From positions 1-42,105 of the forward strand of contig NZ_BCVG01000024.1 of assembly GCF_001591625.1 (NCBI RefSeq): DNA of 42,105 nucleotides, given 5' to 3'. Shown here one piece after another: positions 8,202 through 15,848 of the stretch. Positions within the stretch are counted from its first letter, which is position 1; every line of letters begins with the position of its first letter. Source of the DNA: Metabacillus fastidiosus NBRC 101226 (GTDB lineage Bacteria; Bacillota; Bacilli; Bacillales; Bacillaceae). A program made the position numbers and the translations under genes. The notes below the pieces were generated by a model. That model searched no databases and was not told the origin of the DNA. It was given only the letters and a program-made list of their open reading frames with translations.

Positions 8202-8318
8202 GTGTACCAGCCAATACCTTTCTTTTTAAACAATGGCAAAACAGACAAAGCTAATAATAAAGTAAATAAAACATCTAACTTTGATATTTCAGACGCATTC
8301 TTAATCGCTTATAAATAA
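8202..8318 (+). CDS. Small peptide 2 of a tandem paralogous trio (38 aa)
   Basis: A GTG start stands 7 bases after AGGAGGAG (8187-8194), 23 bases after the first peptide's stop. The product begins MYQPIPFFLNNGK, has an Asn/Lys-rich middle and ends FDISDAFLIAYK. Its start (MYQ, then hydrophobic-F-x-LN) matches peptide 3, and its end matches both paralogs. The leader AGGAGGAGATTTT is repeated exactly before peptide 3, pointing to duplication of gene plus ribosome binding site. The function is unknown. Confidence 0.72.
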   Translation: MYQPIPFFLNNGKTDKANNKVNKTSNFDISDAFLIAYK

Positions 8319-8341
8319 ATACACTTTCAGGAGGAGATTTT

Positions 8342-8458
8342 ATGTACCAGTCAGTTTACTTTCTTTTAAATACTAATAAAGCAAAGAAACAAACTTCAAA
8401 AAAAGATAAAACAACTTTTGACGTATGTGATGCATTTTTAACTGCTTATAAATATTAA
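8342..8458 (+). CDS. Small peptide 3 of a tandem paralogous trio (38 aa)
   Basis: ATG follows AGGAGGAG (8329-8336) by 5 bases, with 23 bases separating it from peptide 2. The product begins MYQSVYFLLNTNK, has a very basic middle (KAKKQTSKKDK) and ends FDVCDAFLTAYKY. Here the motif serine is replaced by cysteine and one tyrosine is added at the end. Conservation of the end while the middle drifts suggests selection on the C-terminal motif. The function is unknown. Confidence 0.72.
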   Translation: MYQSVYFLLNTNKAKKQTSKKDKTTFDVCDAFLTAYKY

Positions 8459-8735
8459 AATTAGAAATTACCTCTTTATTTTTATCAATCCTCTCTTAAA
8501 TTCATAAGTATAAATATGGGTTTAACCTTCTCTTTTTTATTTGTTCTTCATAAAATATAAAACTATTATCATCAAATTATGTCACCTCAATTCTTTAAAT
8601 TATTCAGCATTAATTAATTTCCTTTCAAATCTTATATAAATATCTAACAAGCAATATATTTTACTTATAATTAAAATATATATTTAATGAAATTCGTAAG
8701 AACAGAGGTTAATATTTTTGGAAAAAGTTTTAATA
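8459..8735. other. AT-rich gene-free stretch between peptide trio and bceB
   Basis: No open frame with a ribosome binding site and no clear hairpin directly after peptide 3 is seen. The stretch is strongly AT-rich. The only structured element before bceB is the hairpin at 8736-8774. Confidence 0.5.
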
Positions 8736-8774
8736 AAATAAATCTCCAGCCATGTAAATACTGGAGATTTATTT
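8736..8774. terminator. Bidirectional intrinsic terminator after bceB and the peptide trio
   Basis: Perfect 14-bp arms (8736-8749 and 8761-8774, AAATAAATCTCCAG) flank an 11-base loop. T-rich flanks on both strands let it end bceB on the minus strand and the peptide transcript on the plus strand. Confidence 0.85.
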
Positions 8775-8777
8775 ATA

Positions 8778-10721
8778 TTAAAGTGCATCTCTGATTACTT
8801 TTTTATAGTATAGGACAGAAAGTATAGCAAAAATGGAATATAATGCAGTGTATAGTGCCATAACCATGATCATTGGTGTCCAAACTTCTGTTCCAAACAG
8901 GAACCATCCTGATTGAACAGCAAAGTAGCCGTGAAGCAGTCCGATCATTAAAGGAATTCCAAAGTTAAAGAGCTGTTTTCTTTTAATGCCTCTTAATAAA
9001 TCACCTTGTGTGAATCCAAGCTTGCGTAAGATCGTATAATTTGGTTTTTCTTCTTCGCTTTCTCCCATTTGTTTGAAATAGAGAATACATCCAGATGTAA
9101 TAAGAAATGCCAGTCCTAAGAAACCAACGATAAACATGATAAGTCCCATATTCTGTTTCTGCTGATTACTAATTTCAAGACGTGAATCGTATGAATAATT
9201 TTTAAAATTCATCTCTTGGAAAATAGTATTTGCCTTTTCAGCATTCTTCTCATCTTGAATGTTGATTCCTATATAAATAGACGATTCTTTTTGAATTTCT
9301 TTATCTATATTATTTTTAAGACGGTGAAAGATTGTATCATCTACAATCGCAACTGGTAAACCACCGTTCCTAAAGTATGCTGAAATGATGGATTCGTTTT
9401 TTAATCCTAAATATTTTTGTGGAATTACTTCCGTTTTTCCATGCAATTTAATAGAACCAGAATCTTTTAACGCCATGAATTTTTGCAGTAAATCACTATA
9501 GCCCGCAAAAACTGTTTCTTCTTCTGTTACATTAATATTCTTAACATTCTTATCACTAATTAAAGCTATAGTCATAATATTAGGATCAAAATTCAAGCCT
9601 TCTAAACGTATATCTGATATATCTTTAACATTTGCATTTACTTGGATAACATCAATCCTTTTTTCGCTATAGCCAATATTATTCTCTTTTAGAGCATGTT
9701 CAAACCTCTCTGCATCCTCGGTATTTGTAATAGAAAAATCTGCAGCTACATTATTTTCGGCACTCTTTTCTGCTGAGTAATAGGAGATGTAGCTTAAGGA
9801 TAGCAGGCCAATCGCGAGTGCAGATACAGTTGTAATAATTGTTAGTAATAAGGCATTAGATTTCATGCGAAACATCAACGAAGAAAGCGACAATACTTCA
9901 TTAATATTTAAATAACCATCTTTACTTTTCCTTATTATATTTAAAATAAAGCTGACAGACCCTTTATAAAAGAGGTATGTTCCAATGATGACAGCTCCTA
10001 GGATAAATATCATTGCAAGGAAAAGCTCTGTCATTGTGGCAAAGTCCCCGCCAAATAATTTAGATGAAATATAGTATCCCGAAGCAATTAGAATCAAACC
10101 GCTGATTCCGATAATCATTTCTGCGAGAGACATTTTTTTCACTTTTCCTTCTGTAGATGATACAACTCTAAATAAGGATAAAATACTCTGCCTTTTAATA
10201 AATACATAGTTCATTAACATAATAAAAAGATAAATAACGGTAAAAACAATAAGTGTTTGGACAAGCGCCTGCATAGAAAAATAAAGTGCTGCGACTGCTC
10301 CAACATTCATGATTTTAAATAAAATCATCATAATTAATCTTGAACAGGAAAATCCAATAAAGATTCCTCCTATTAATGAGCCAAAATAAAGAATGAAGTT
10401 TTCCAGAGTAAGAATTCTAAATATTTTCCCTTTTGTCATTCCTATCAGCTGGAATAGACCGATCTCTTTTCCACGTCGCTTAATAAAAATATTATTAGCA
10501 TACAGAAGGAAGATAGAGACGATGGCAACTAGTAAAATTGATGCTGCACGGATAGAAGCAGCGCCTTTAATAGATCCTTTTAGTTCATTCATTGAAGGGT
10601 CATATTGCAAGGTGACAAAAGAAAAATAAAGAGCAACGCTAAAAACTAATGCAAAAACATAGAGATAGTAATTTTTAAGGTTCTTTTTTAAATTGCGGAA
10701 GATGAGTTGATTAATGCTCAT
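8778..10721 (-). CDS. bceB: BceB-type ABC transporter permease (peptide antibiotic detoxification)
   Basis: This membrane subunit of a BceAB-type transporter has ten predicted membrane segments and a large outside loop between segments VII and VIII, as the family requires. The FtsX-like fold shows as [20 protein letters not shown] (about residues 81-100) and again near the end ([16 protein letters not shown]). The transporter protects lipid II-cycle intermediates from bacitracin-like peptides and passes a flux signal to BceS. I start it at ATG 10721 ([14 protein letters not shown]), 647 residues, behind AGGTGGGG, rather than the GTG 12 bases upstream. It overlaps the end of bceA by 11 bases. 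Gene order R-S-A-B is as in B. subtilis. Confidence 0.9.
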   Translation of the reverse strand: MSINQLIFRNLKKNLKNYYLYVFALVFSVALYFSFVTLQYDPSMNELKGSIKGAASIRAASILLVAIVSIFLLYANNIFIKRRGKEIGLFQLIGMTKGKIFRILTLENFILYFGSLIGGIFIGFSCSRLIMMILFKIMNVGAVAALYFSMQALVQTLIVFTVIYLFIMLMNYVFIKRQSILSLFRVVSSTEGKVKKMSLAEMIIGISGLILIASGYYISSKLFGGDFATMTELFLAMIFILGAVIIGTYLFYKGSVSFILNIIRKSKDGYLNINEVLSLSSLMFRMKSNALLLTIITTVSALAIGLLSLSYISYYSAEKSAENNVAADFSITNTEDAERFEHALKENNIGYSEKRIDVIQVNANVKDISDIRLEGLNFDPNIMTIALISDKNVKNINVTEEETVFAGYSDLLQKFMALKDSGSIKLHGKTEVIPQKYLGLKNESIISAYFRNGGLPVAIVDDTIFHRLKNNIDKEIQKESSIYIGINIQDEKNAEKANTIFQEMNFKNYSYDSRLEISNQQKQNMGLIMFIVGFLGLAFLITSGCILYFKQMGESEEEKPNYTILRKLGFTQGDLLRGIKRKQLFNFGIPLMIGLLHGYFAVQSGWFLFGTEVWTPMIMVMALYTALYSIFAILSVLYYKKVIRDAL

Positions 10722-11472
10722 TTTGTACCCCACCTAATATCCCTTGAGTTTTCATAATATCATTAAAGAAATCTTTTCTTGATTCAGTCCCTTTATTTAA
10801 TTGTGTATAAACTTGCCCGTCTTTTATAAAAATGACCCTTGTGCAATAACTTGCCGCAACAGGATCATGAGTAACCATAATGATCGTTGCTTTTCGCTTT
10901 TCATTCAATTCACTAAGTTTATTCAGGAGGTCAGAAGCTGACTTTGAATCAAGTGCACCTGTCGGCTCATCAGCAAAAATAATGCTCGGTTCGTGGATAA
11001 AAGCTCTTGCTGCTGAGGTGCGTTGTTTTTGGCCTCCTGAAATTTCATTTGGATACTTATCCTTCAGCTCATAAATACCAAGTTCTGCAGCTACTGTTTT
11101 GAATTTATGATCTGCCTCTTTTTTAGATATTTTTGTAATTGATAAAGGTAAAAGAATATTTTCTTTCACTGTCAATGTGTCCAATAAATTGTATTCCTGA
11201 AAGATGAAGCCTAAATGATTTTTTCGAAATTCGGCCAGCTGTTTCTCTTTCATTCCCGTAATTTCATTCCCGTTGATCAGAATGGTCCCATGGCTAGTTT
11301 TATCAATAGAAGAAAGAACATTTAGCAATGTCGTTTTCCCTGAGCCTGAGGCACCCATAATGCTGACAAATTCACCTTTTTCGATATTTATATCAACGCC
11401 TTTTAATACTTCTTGTTTATTGAATTTATTTCCATAGCTTTTGTGGATTTTATTCGCCTCTAAAATATTCAT
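10711..11472 (-). CDS. bceA: BceA ABC transporter ATPase
   Basis: This 253-residue nucleotide-binding subunit begins [20 protein letters not shown]. It has Walker A GASGSGKT, signature SGGQKQR, Walker [14 protein letters not shown] and the switch histidine in VTHD. The text is very close to the B. subtilis BceA I remember, down to its VQ-x-EH tail, so the Bce assignment is better than a generic one. The upstream in-frame extension to 11577 is not used: ATG 11472 has AAAGGGAG before it, and the extension would overlap the operator at 11559-11580. Its own control region separates it from bceS, which suits the strongly inducible bceAB unit. Confidence 0.92.
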   Translation of the reverse strand: MNILEANKIHKSYGNKFNKQEVLKGVDINIEKGEFVSIMGASGSGKTTLLNVLSSIDKTSHGTILINGNEITGMKEKQLAEFRKNHLGFIFQEYNLLDTLTVKENILLPLSITKISKKEADHKFKTVAAELGIYELKDKYPNEISGGQKQRTSAARAFIHEPSIIFADEPTGALDSKSASDLLNKLSELNEKRKATIIMVTHDPVAASYCTRVIFIKDGQVYTQLNKGTESRKDFFNDIMKTQGILGGVQNEH

Positions 11473-11503
11473 CTGAACACACTCCCTTTTCTTAACTAAT
11501 TTT

Positions 11504-11509
11504 ATTATA
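11504..11509 (-). promoter_or_regulatory. -10 element of the BceR-dependent bceAB promoter
   Basis: On the minus strand a perfect TATAAT lies here with no recognisable -35 element 17 bases upstream (GGAAAA). A good -10 with a poor -35 is usual for activator-dependent promoters. The BceR-type palindrome is centred about 63 bp upstream of it. Confidence 0.5.
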
Positions 11510-11558
11510 AAAAGCTTTGTTATTCTTTTCCTTCGATTGGACGAACAAATGATAAAAG

Positions 11559-11580
11559 CATGTGACGTTTTTGTCACATG
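11559..11580. promoter_or_regulatory. BceR-type operator upstream of bceA
   Basis: CATGTGAC and GTCACATG are perfect 8-bp inverted arms with a 6-bp spacer. The GTGACA/TGTCAC core resembles known BceR binding sites. The site overlaps the bceS TGA stop codon (11574-11576) and lies upstream of the bceA promoter, where the activating response regulator is expected. Confidence 0.75.
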
Positions 11581-12578
11581 CTTGAAATACGAACAAATTC
11601 ATTTCTCTTCGGGAAAATTAAGGTGAATGTTGATCCTTTATTAAGTTCTGATTTCACTGTAATATGGATGAGCAATGATTTTGCTGCTTTATTCGCTAAA
11701 TAGAGACCCATTCCGGTTGCTCGATTGTCCTTATGCTCTGTTGTTGATGTAAAGCCTTTATCAAATATACGGGTTATATCTTTTGGGCTAATTCCGCGTC
11801 CAAAATCTTCTACTTCCAATATGGTCTGATGGGCTTCCTCATAGCTTTTAACAATAATATCGGATGATTCACTGTATTTCACTGCATTCGTTAAAAGCTG
11901 CCTAATAATAAAAGCAATCCATTTAGTATCAGTAAGTACTTCTGTTGTTTCCAAATGGACGTCAAAGCCGATGCCTTTTTGAATACACCATGATTGTAAT
12001 GATCTAATTTCTTGAAAAATGATTTCTTGTAAGTCTATATTTTCTATGTATAAATCATTCTCTATAAAGTGGATTCTTTTTTGGTGCAGCTGCTGGTCAA
12101 GCAGAAAATGGATTCGAAGCCATTCATAAGTTAAATTAGCCTTTATCTGCTCATCTTCTACACGATCAATCACTAATTGCATTGCTGTTAAGGGTGTCTT
12201 TACTTCGTGAATCCAAGATAATAGCTCATCTTTCTCTTCTTCTAAAGCAATCAAATTTTTTGAAGAGGTCTGTTTTAAGATTTCTATTTGGTCTGCCATA
12301 CTCTTCTCAATTATTCTTTCAAAAGGGCTTTCTGCATGAGCTATATTAGCTAAATCAAAATTATTTTCTCGTTCCTCTAAACTTTTCATAAATTTGATTT
12401 CTTTATTGTAACGAATAATTAAAAAGATAGAAAAAATCATGAATGATAAAAAAACGATATACATAATAGATGACAGTGGAATGGAAGAGTCAATATAAGT
12501 AACAAAAATCATGAATAATTGAAGGCAGAAAAATAGAATAATCCAGCTACGTCTCTCTATTAAATATTTTTTAATCAT
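11574..12578 (-). CDS. bceS: BceS intramembrane-sensing histidine kinase
   Basis: This 334-residue kinase has two N-terminal membrane helices (about residues 12-28 and 37-56) separated by fewer than ten residues. It thus has almost no outside sensor domain, the hallmark of kinases that receive their signal from the BceAB transporter. The phosphoacceptor is His124 in [13 protein letters not shown]. The N box (LLTNAVKYS), G1 (VEDFGRGIS) and G2 (GMGLYLA) are complete. ATG 12578 overlaps the end of bceR by 8 bases; a longer in-frame extension to 12677 only runs across bceR and is rejected. The operator for bceAB sits on its stop codon. Confidence 0.92.
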   Translation of the reverse strand: MIKKYLIERRSWIILFFCLQLFMIFVTYIDSSIPLSSIMYIVFLSFMIFSIFLIIRYNKEIKFMKSLEERENNFDLANIAHAESPFERIIEKSMADQIEILKQTSSKNLIALEEEKDELLSWIHEVKTPLTAMQLVIDRVEDEQIKANLTYEWLRIHFLLDQQLHQKRIHFIENDLYIENIDLQEIIFQEIRSLQSWCIQKGIGFDVHLETTEVLTDTKWIAFIIRQLLTNAVKYSESSDIIVKSYEEAHQTILEVEDFGRGISPKDITRIFDKGFTSTTEHKDNRATGMGLYLANKAAKSLLIHITVKSELNKGSTFTLIFPKRNEFVRISSM

Positions 12579-13263
12579 GGGAGTCCTCTTCAATAGCGAT
12601 ATAACCTTGTCCGACCTTTGTTTCGATGAAATGTCCCAAGTTAAGCTCATCCAATCTCTTTCGCAAGCGATTAACATTGACAGTTAAAGTATTATCACTT
12701 ACAAAATGTTTATCATTCCATAAGCTGTTAATTAAGGCTTCCCTGCTTACAATGTTATTTTTCCTTTCTATAAGCAGTTTTAAGATGAAAATTTCATTTT
12801 TTGTTAGTTCAATGGAACCTGTATCGTTAGTGACAAGATTTTTATCGAAATCAATCGTTGCCCCGCACCATGTTTTCAGTTCTATTTGTTCTGCACTATA
12901 ATTGTAGACACGGCGAAGAATTGCTTGTATTTTCGCGATAAGTACATCAAAATGAAATGGCTTTTGCATAAAATCATCCGCTCCAAGCTGCATGGACATG
13001 ACCATATCAGTAGGATGATCTCGTGATGATAAAAATATAATTGGAACATTTGAATGGGTTCTAATCATTCTGCACCAATGAAAACCGTCGAACTTTGGGA
13101 GCTGGATATCAATGATGACTAAATCCGGTTTCACAGCTGTGAATTCTTCCATTACTTTGCTGAAATCATCAATACCATAGACCTCGTAAGACCAGCTTGT
13201 CAATCTTTCCCTTATTTCATGAAATAAAGTTTTATCATCCTCAATTAATAATAATTTAAACAA
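12571..13263 (-). CDS. bceR: BceR OmpR-family response regulator
   Basis: This 230-residue regulator begins MFKLLLIEDD. The receiver has acidic pair ED, phosphoacceptor Asp52 in VIIDIQLPKFDGFHWCR and the KPF lysine. The winged-helix domain ends VSDNTLTVNVNRLRKRLDELNL then KVGQGYIA. It closely follows B. subtilis BceR, which also starts MFKLLLIEDD; this favours the TTG start at 13263 (GGTGA just upstream) over the GTG at 13275. Its expected target is the palindrome at 11559-11580. Confidence 0.92.
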   Translation of the reverse strand: MFKLLLIEDDKTLFHEIRERLTSWSYEVYGIDDFSKVMEEFTAVKPDLVIIDIQLPKFDGFHWCRMIRTHSNVPIIFLSSRDHPTDMVMSMQLGADDFMQKPFHFDVLIAKIQAILRRVYNYSAEQIELKTWCGATIDFDKNLVTNDTGSIELTKNEIFILKLLIERKNNIVSREALINSLWNDKHFVSDNTLTVNVNRLRKRLDELNLGHFIETKVGQGYIAIEEDSHD

Positions 13264-13421
13264 TGAATTCACCACACTTTTTATCTTTTCTGCTTTTAAG
13301 TCATTTTATATTAATTTTTTTACATATTCTACTTCTTATTGTTGAATATGTAATAGGGTTTCTATATTTATCATAGTGGAAAAATTAAAAAAATAGGTAG
13401 AATAGATATATATAAATAAAG

Positions 13422-13427
13422 TATAAT
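13422..13427 (+). promoter_or_regulatory. -10 element for the riboswitch transcript
   Basis: A perfect TATAAT would start RNA near 13434, about 15 bases before the c-di-GMP aptamer. The -35 position (AGAATA) is poor. Confidence 0.45.
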
Positions 13428-13448
13428 GGAGAAAAAATAATCTGAAAA

Positions 13449-13530
13449 AGGCAAACTTCATCGAAAGAGAAGGACGCAAAGCTATGAGCCTAATCGCTGC
13501 AACGCGTATGGTTGTCAGGTTGCCAGGTTC
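13449..13530 (+). promoter_or_regulatory. Cyclic-di-GMP-I (GEMM-I) riboswitch aptamer
   Basis: The conserved order is present: GGCAAAC, a hairpin closed by a CGAAAG-type tetraloop, GGACGCAAAGC (13472-13482), GAGCCTAA (13486-13493), a variable hairpin, then GGTTGTCAGGTTGCC (13510-13524). This matches the GEMM-I/c-di-GMP-I consensus, including the GNRA tetraloop and its receptor side. It lies directly upstream of a secreted protein gene, so translation or transcription of that gene should respond to c-di-GMP. Confidence 0.9.
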
Positions 13531-13531
13531 A

Positions 13532-13559
13532 CATTCTGTGAGCCGCGGCTTACAGAATG
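13532..13559 (+). promoter_or_regulatory. Expression-platform hairpin abutting the ribosome binding site
   Basis: CATTCTGTGAGCC and GGCTTACAGAATG form a 12-13 bp stem with one G-T pair. No T-run follows, so it is not a standard terminator. Its last base is the first G of the Shine-Dalgarno GGAGG (13559-13563), which suggests control at translation. Confidence 0.55.
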
Positions 13560-13570
13560 GAGGACCGTTT

Positions 13571-14449
13571 ATGATGCAGAAAGTGATGATAATAGCATCG
13601 ATACTATTTTTGAACATTTTTGTTGCGAGTGTGCCGCCAAATGTAGAGGCTTCTTTCAGTGAAGATCGTGCGACATGGCTTTGGAATCCATGGATGCTTG
13701 TTGAGGACGAAGGGGATGTAATCGCTTTCTTGGAGGCGAAACAAGTAAATAAAGTATATGTGCAAATTGATAGTGATATTCCTGTAGAAGTATATCAAAG
13801 CTTTATTGAAAAAGCTTCTGTAAACGGAATAAGAGTATATGCACTGGACGGTGCCGCGGAATGGGTAGCGCCGAAAGGATATACAAGTCAGAATCAGCTT
13901 ATGAAATGGATTCAAAACTATCAAAACGGATCATCTTCTATTCAAAAATTTGCAGGTGTTCATTTAGATGTGGAACCTTACTTGTACAGCGGCTGGAGAA
14001 CGAACCAAGCTGAAACAATAAAATCTTATCAATCATTATTAATAAAAGCAAAAAATCATACAGATAGCTTAAATCTTCCATTAGAAGTAGATATGCCATT
14101 CTGGTTTGATGAAATTTCTTATAAAAATACGTATGGAAAAGGCATTCTTGCTGAATGGGTAATTGCAAAGGTAGATAGTGTTACAATTATGGCATATCGG
14201 GATTCTGCATCAGCTATTATCGATATCGTTCAAAATGAAATATCGTATGCTCAAAAATACAATAAATCAATTGTAGTTGGTGTGGAAACTGGACAAACAG
14301 ATGAAGGTGAAGGAATTACTTTTTTTGAAGAAGGCGAAGCTCATATGAATGAAGAGCTTATAGCAGTTAGCAATTATTATAGAGATATAGCCAGTTTTAA
14401 TGGAGTAGCTGTACACCATGTGGGAAGCTGGATGGATATGCAACCATAA
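13571..14449 (+). CDS. Secreted TIM-barrel, glycosidase-like protein under c-di-GMP riboswitch
   Basis: This 292-residue exported protein has a signal peptide at about 1-28 (MMQKVMIIASILFLNIFVAS, cleavage near VEA-SF). The mature part looks like a single alpha/beta barrel. It shows strand-like blocks VNKVYVQID, IRVYALDG, GVHLDVEPY, LEVDMPFWFDE, VTIMAYRD and SIVVGVETG in barrel order, with acidic residues at strand ends (DVEPY, EVDMPFWFDE, VETG) as in glycoside hydrolase clans. I cannot assign a family. ATG 13571 is chosen because GGAGG lies 7 bases before it and the in-frame extension to 13484 runs through the riboswitch. Control by c-di-GMP suggests a matrix or cell-surface role. A terminator follows. 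Confidence 0.75.
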   Translation: MMQKVMIIASILFLNIFVASVPPNVEASFSEDRATWLWNPWMLVEDEGDVIAFLEAKQVNKVYVQIDSDIPVEVYQSFIEKASVNGIRVYALDGAAEWVAPKGYTSQNQLMKWIQNYQNGSSSIQKFAGVHLDVEPYLYSGWRTNQAETIKSYQSLLIKAKNHTDSLNLPLEVDMPFWFDEISYKNTYGKGILAEWVIAKVDSVTIMAYRDSASAIIDIVQNEISYAQKYNKSIVVGVETGQTDEGEGITFFEEGEAHMNEELIAVSNYYRDIASFNGVAVHHVGSWMDMQP

Positions 14450-14456
14450 AGAAATG

Positions 14457-14489
14457 AACCCTGCTTTATAAATTAAAGCGGGGTTTTTC
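14457..14489 (+). terminator. Intrinsic terminator
   Basis: AACCCTGCTTT pairs with AAAGCGGGGTT, followed by TTTCT. It ends the riboswitch-controlled gene. Confidence 0.8.
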
Positions 14490-14704
14490 TATTTTATTAA
14501 CGGAAATAGCGTAAAAAATAAAGTATTTGTATGTGTTCAATATACGTATTTGAAAACTATTGGACATAATCTGTCCCTATAACTTTAGAAGGATTCAGGA
14601 TATCTTAATAAATAGGCTATCTACCAAAAGTAGGAATATAAAGTACCTAATTATTCTAGAAAAATGAATTTGTATTTGGTAATATATAACCATTTTTAAA
14701 AATA
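14490..14704. other. Gene-free stretch
   Basis: I see no gene or clear structured element between the terminator and the promoter at 14705; the stretch is AT-rich. Confidence 0.45.
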
Positions 14705-14734
14705 TTGTGAAAATAAGGTTCACGGTAGTATAAA
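14705..14734 (+). promoter_or_regulatory. Probable promoter for lipoprotein/TcaA-like pair
   Basis: TTGTGA (14705-14710), an 18-bp spacer and TATAAA (14729-14734) lie about 60 bp before the GTG start. Confidence 0.45.
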
Positions 14735-14792
14735 ATCATAGGGGAAAGTTCATTAGGTAATCTATTCTTAAAATTTTTCGGAGGGATTAATA

Positions 14793-15833
14793 GTGTTTAA
14801 AAGAATAAATTTTTTACTAGTTATATTAGCTGTTTTTCTTATTTTATCTGCTTGTTCAGATAAGACAGAAAAAACAGGGGGGACTGCTAAAAGTAAACAA
14901 ATTGAAGCTAAGATTGAAAGTGCACAATACATAAAAAGCAGCAGAATTGAAGAAGAAGATCAAGATGCTATTGCAGTGAAAATTAACGTGAAAAACTTGC
15001 TGGATTCTGAGATTCGTCTTTCATCTTATGACGGAATTAAATTATATGACGGGGATCAACAATTGAGCACAGAATCAGATCTGTATGATAGTAAAATAGG
15101 TTTGGATATTGATACAAGTGGAGGTATTGGGGCCGGAAAATCAAAAACAGTACTTGCGATTTTTGAGGTAGAAAAAGACAAAAAATATGAAATTGGCTTG
15201 AATCCATCTATTCCAGGAGAAGAAGAGAAAGAAGTAATTTTAGAGTTTGATACAGCTAAATACGCAGAAAGCCATGAAACTTTAGATGATCCAGCAAAGG
15301 CTTTCGCTGCTTATGTTGATCAAATTTATTACGAAAAGGAAAATAATGATTATGAAAAGTTTGTAACTGCTGATAAGGCTGCATTGCAAGAAGCAGCAAA
15401 GAAGACATTTAAAAACACGATAAAGGATGCTTTTTATGAGAAAGTATCTGACGAACAGCTTGAAAAAATGTATATGAGCTACCGTAATATGCTAGCAGAA
15501 AAAGCGAAAGTTGATGTAAAAACAATAGCATATGCGAATGATAAGGCAGTTGTAGGGGTTAATATTGAAACAATTCCTTTAGGAAATATATCATCAGAAA
15601 TAATTGAATACAAAAGGGAATTTACCGAAGATACAGGAAGCTATGATCGGGAAGAAGTAACAGAGTATATCGTTTCCAAATTCGATGAGATTATAAGTTC
15701 AATGGAATTAAAAGCGAGTGAGGATAGAATAGAAATCCCTATAACAAAGAAAGATGGAAAATGGGTCATTAAGCCAACACAGGAATATGGCCGAAGTTTA
15801 GATGAGATATTCATTAAAGGGGCAGTTTACTAA
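14793..15833 (+). CDS. DUF5105-like lipoprotein
   Basis: This 346-residue lipoprotein has signal peptide and lipobox ILSAC, with the lipidated Cys at about residue 21. The first domain (about 35-155) is a DUF4352/immunoglobulin-like beta domain (AIAVKINVKNLLDSEIRLSSYDGIKLYDG). The second (about 160-346) is helical then beta, ending DGKWVIKPTQEYGRSLDEIFIKG, as in the DUF5105 and NTF2-like lipoproteins of Bacillus. The GTG start follows CGGAGGG. It lies 15 bp ahead of the TcaA-like gene, so the two form an operon. The function is unknown. Confidence 0.75.
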   Translation: MFKRINFLLVILAVFLILSACSDKTEKTGGTAKSKQIEAKIESAQYIKSSRIEEEDQDAIAVKINVKNLLDSEIRLSSYDGIKLYDGDQQLSTESDLYDSKIGLDIDTSGGIGAGKSKTVLAIFEVEKDKKYEIGLNPSIPGEEEKEVILEFDTAKYAESHETLDDPAKAFAAYVDQIYYEKENNDYEKFVTADKAALQEAAKKTFKNTIKDAFYEKVSDEQLEKMYMSYRNMLAEKAKVDVKTIAYANDKAVVGVNIETIPLGNISSEIIEYKREFTEDTGSYDREEVTEYIVSKFDEIISSMELKASEDRIEIPITKKDGKWVIKPTQEYGRSLDEIFIKGAVY

Positions 15834-15848
15834 GGAGTTGCAAATGGT

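Noticed and set aside
11473-11577. 35-residue N-terminal extension of BceA
   Set aside because: It would cover the promoter and BceR operator, and the family begins at [14 protein letters not shown] with a ribosome binding site.
8053-13263. Peptide trio as the dedicated inducer or substrate of the neighbouring bceRSAB
   Set aside because: The genes are convergent, separated by a bidirectional terminator, and bceRSAB matches the bacitracin-type system. I keep adjacency only as a weak hint.
13484-13570. N-terminal extension of the secreted barrel protein
   Set aside because: The extension is the riboswitch read as codons. The signal peptide and GGAGG place the start at 13571.
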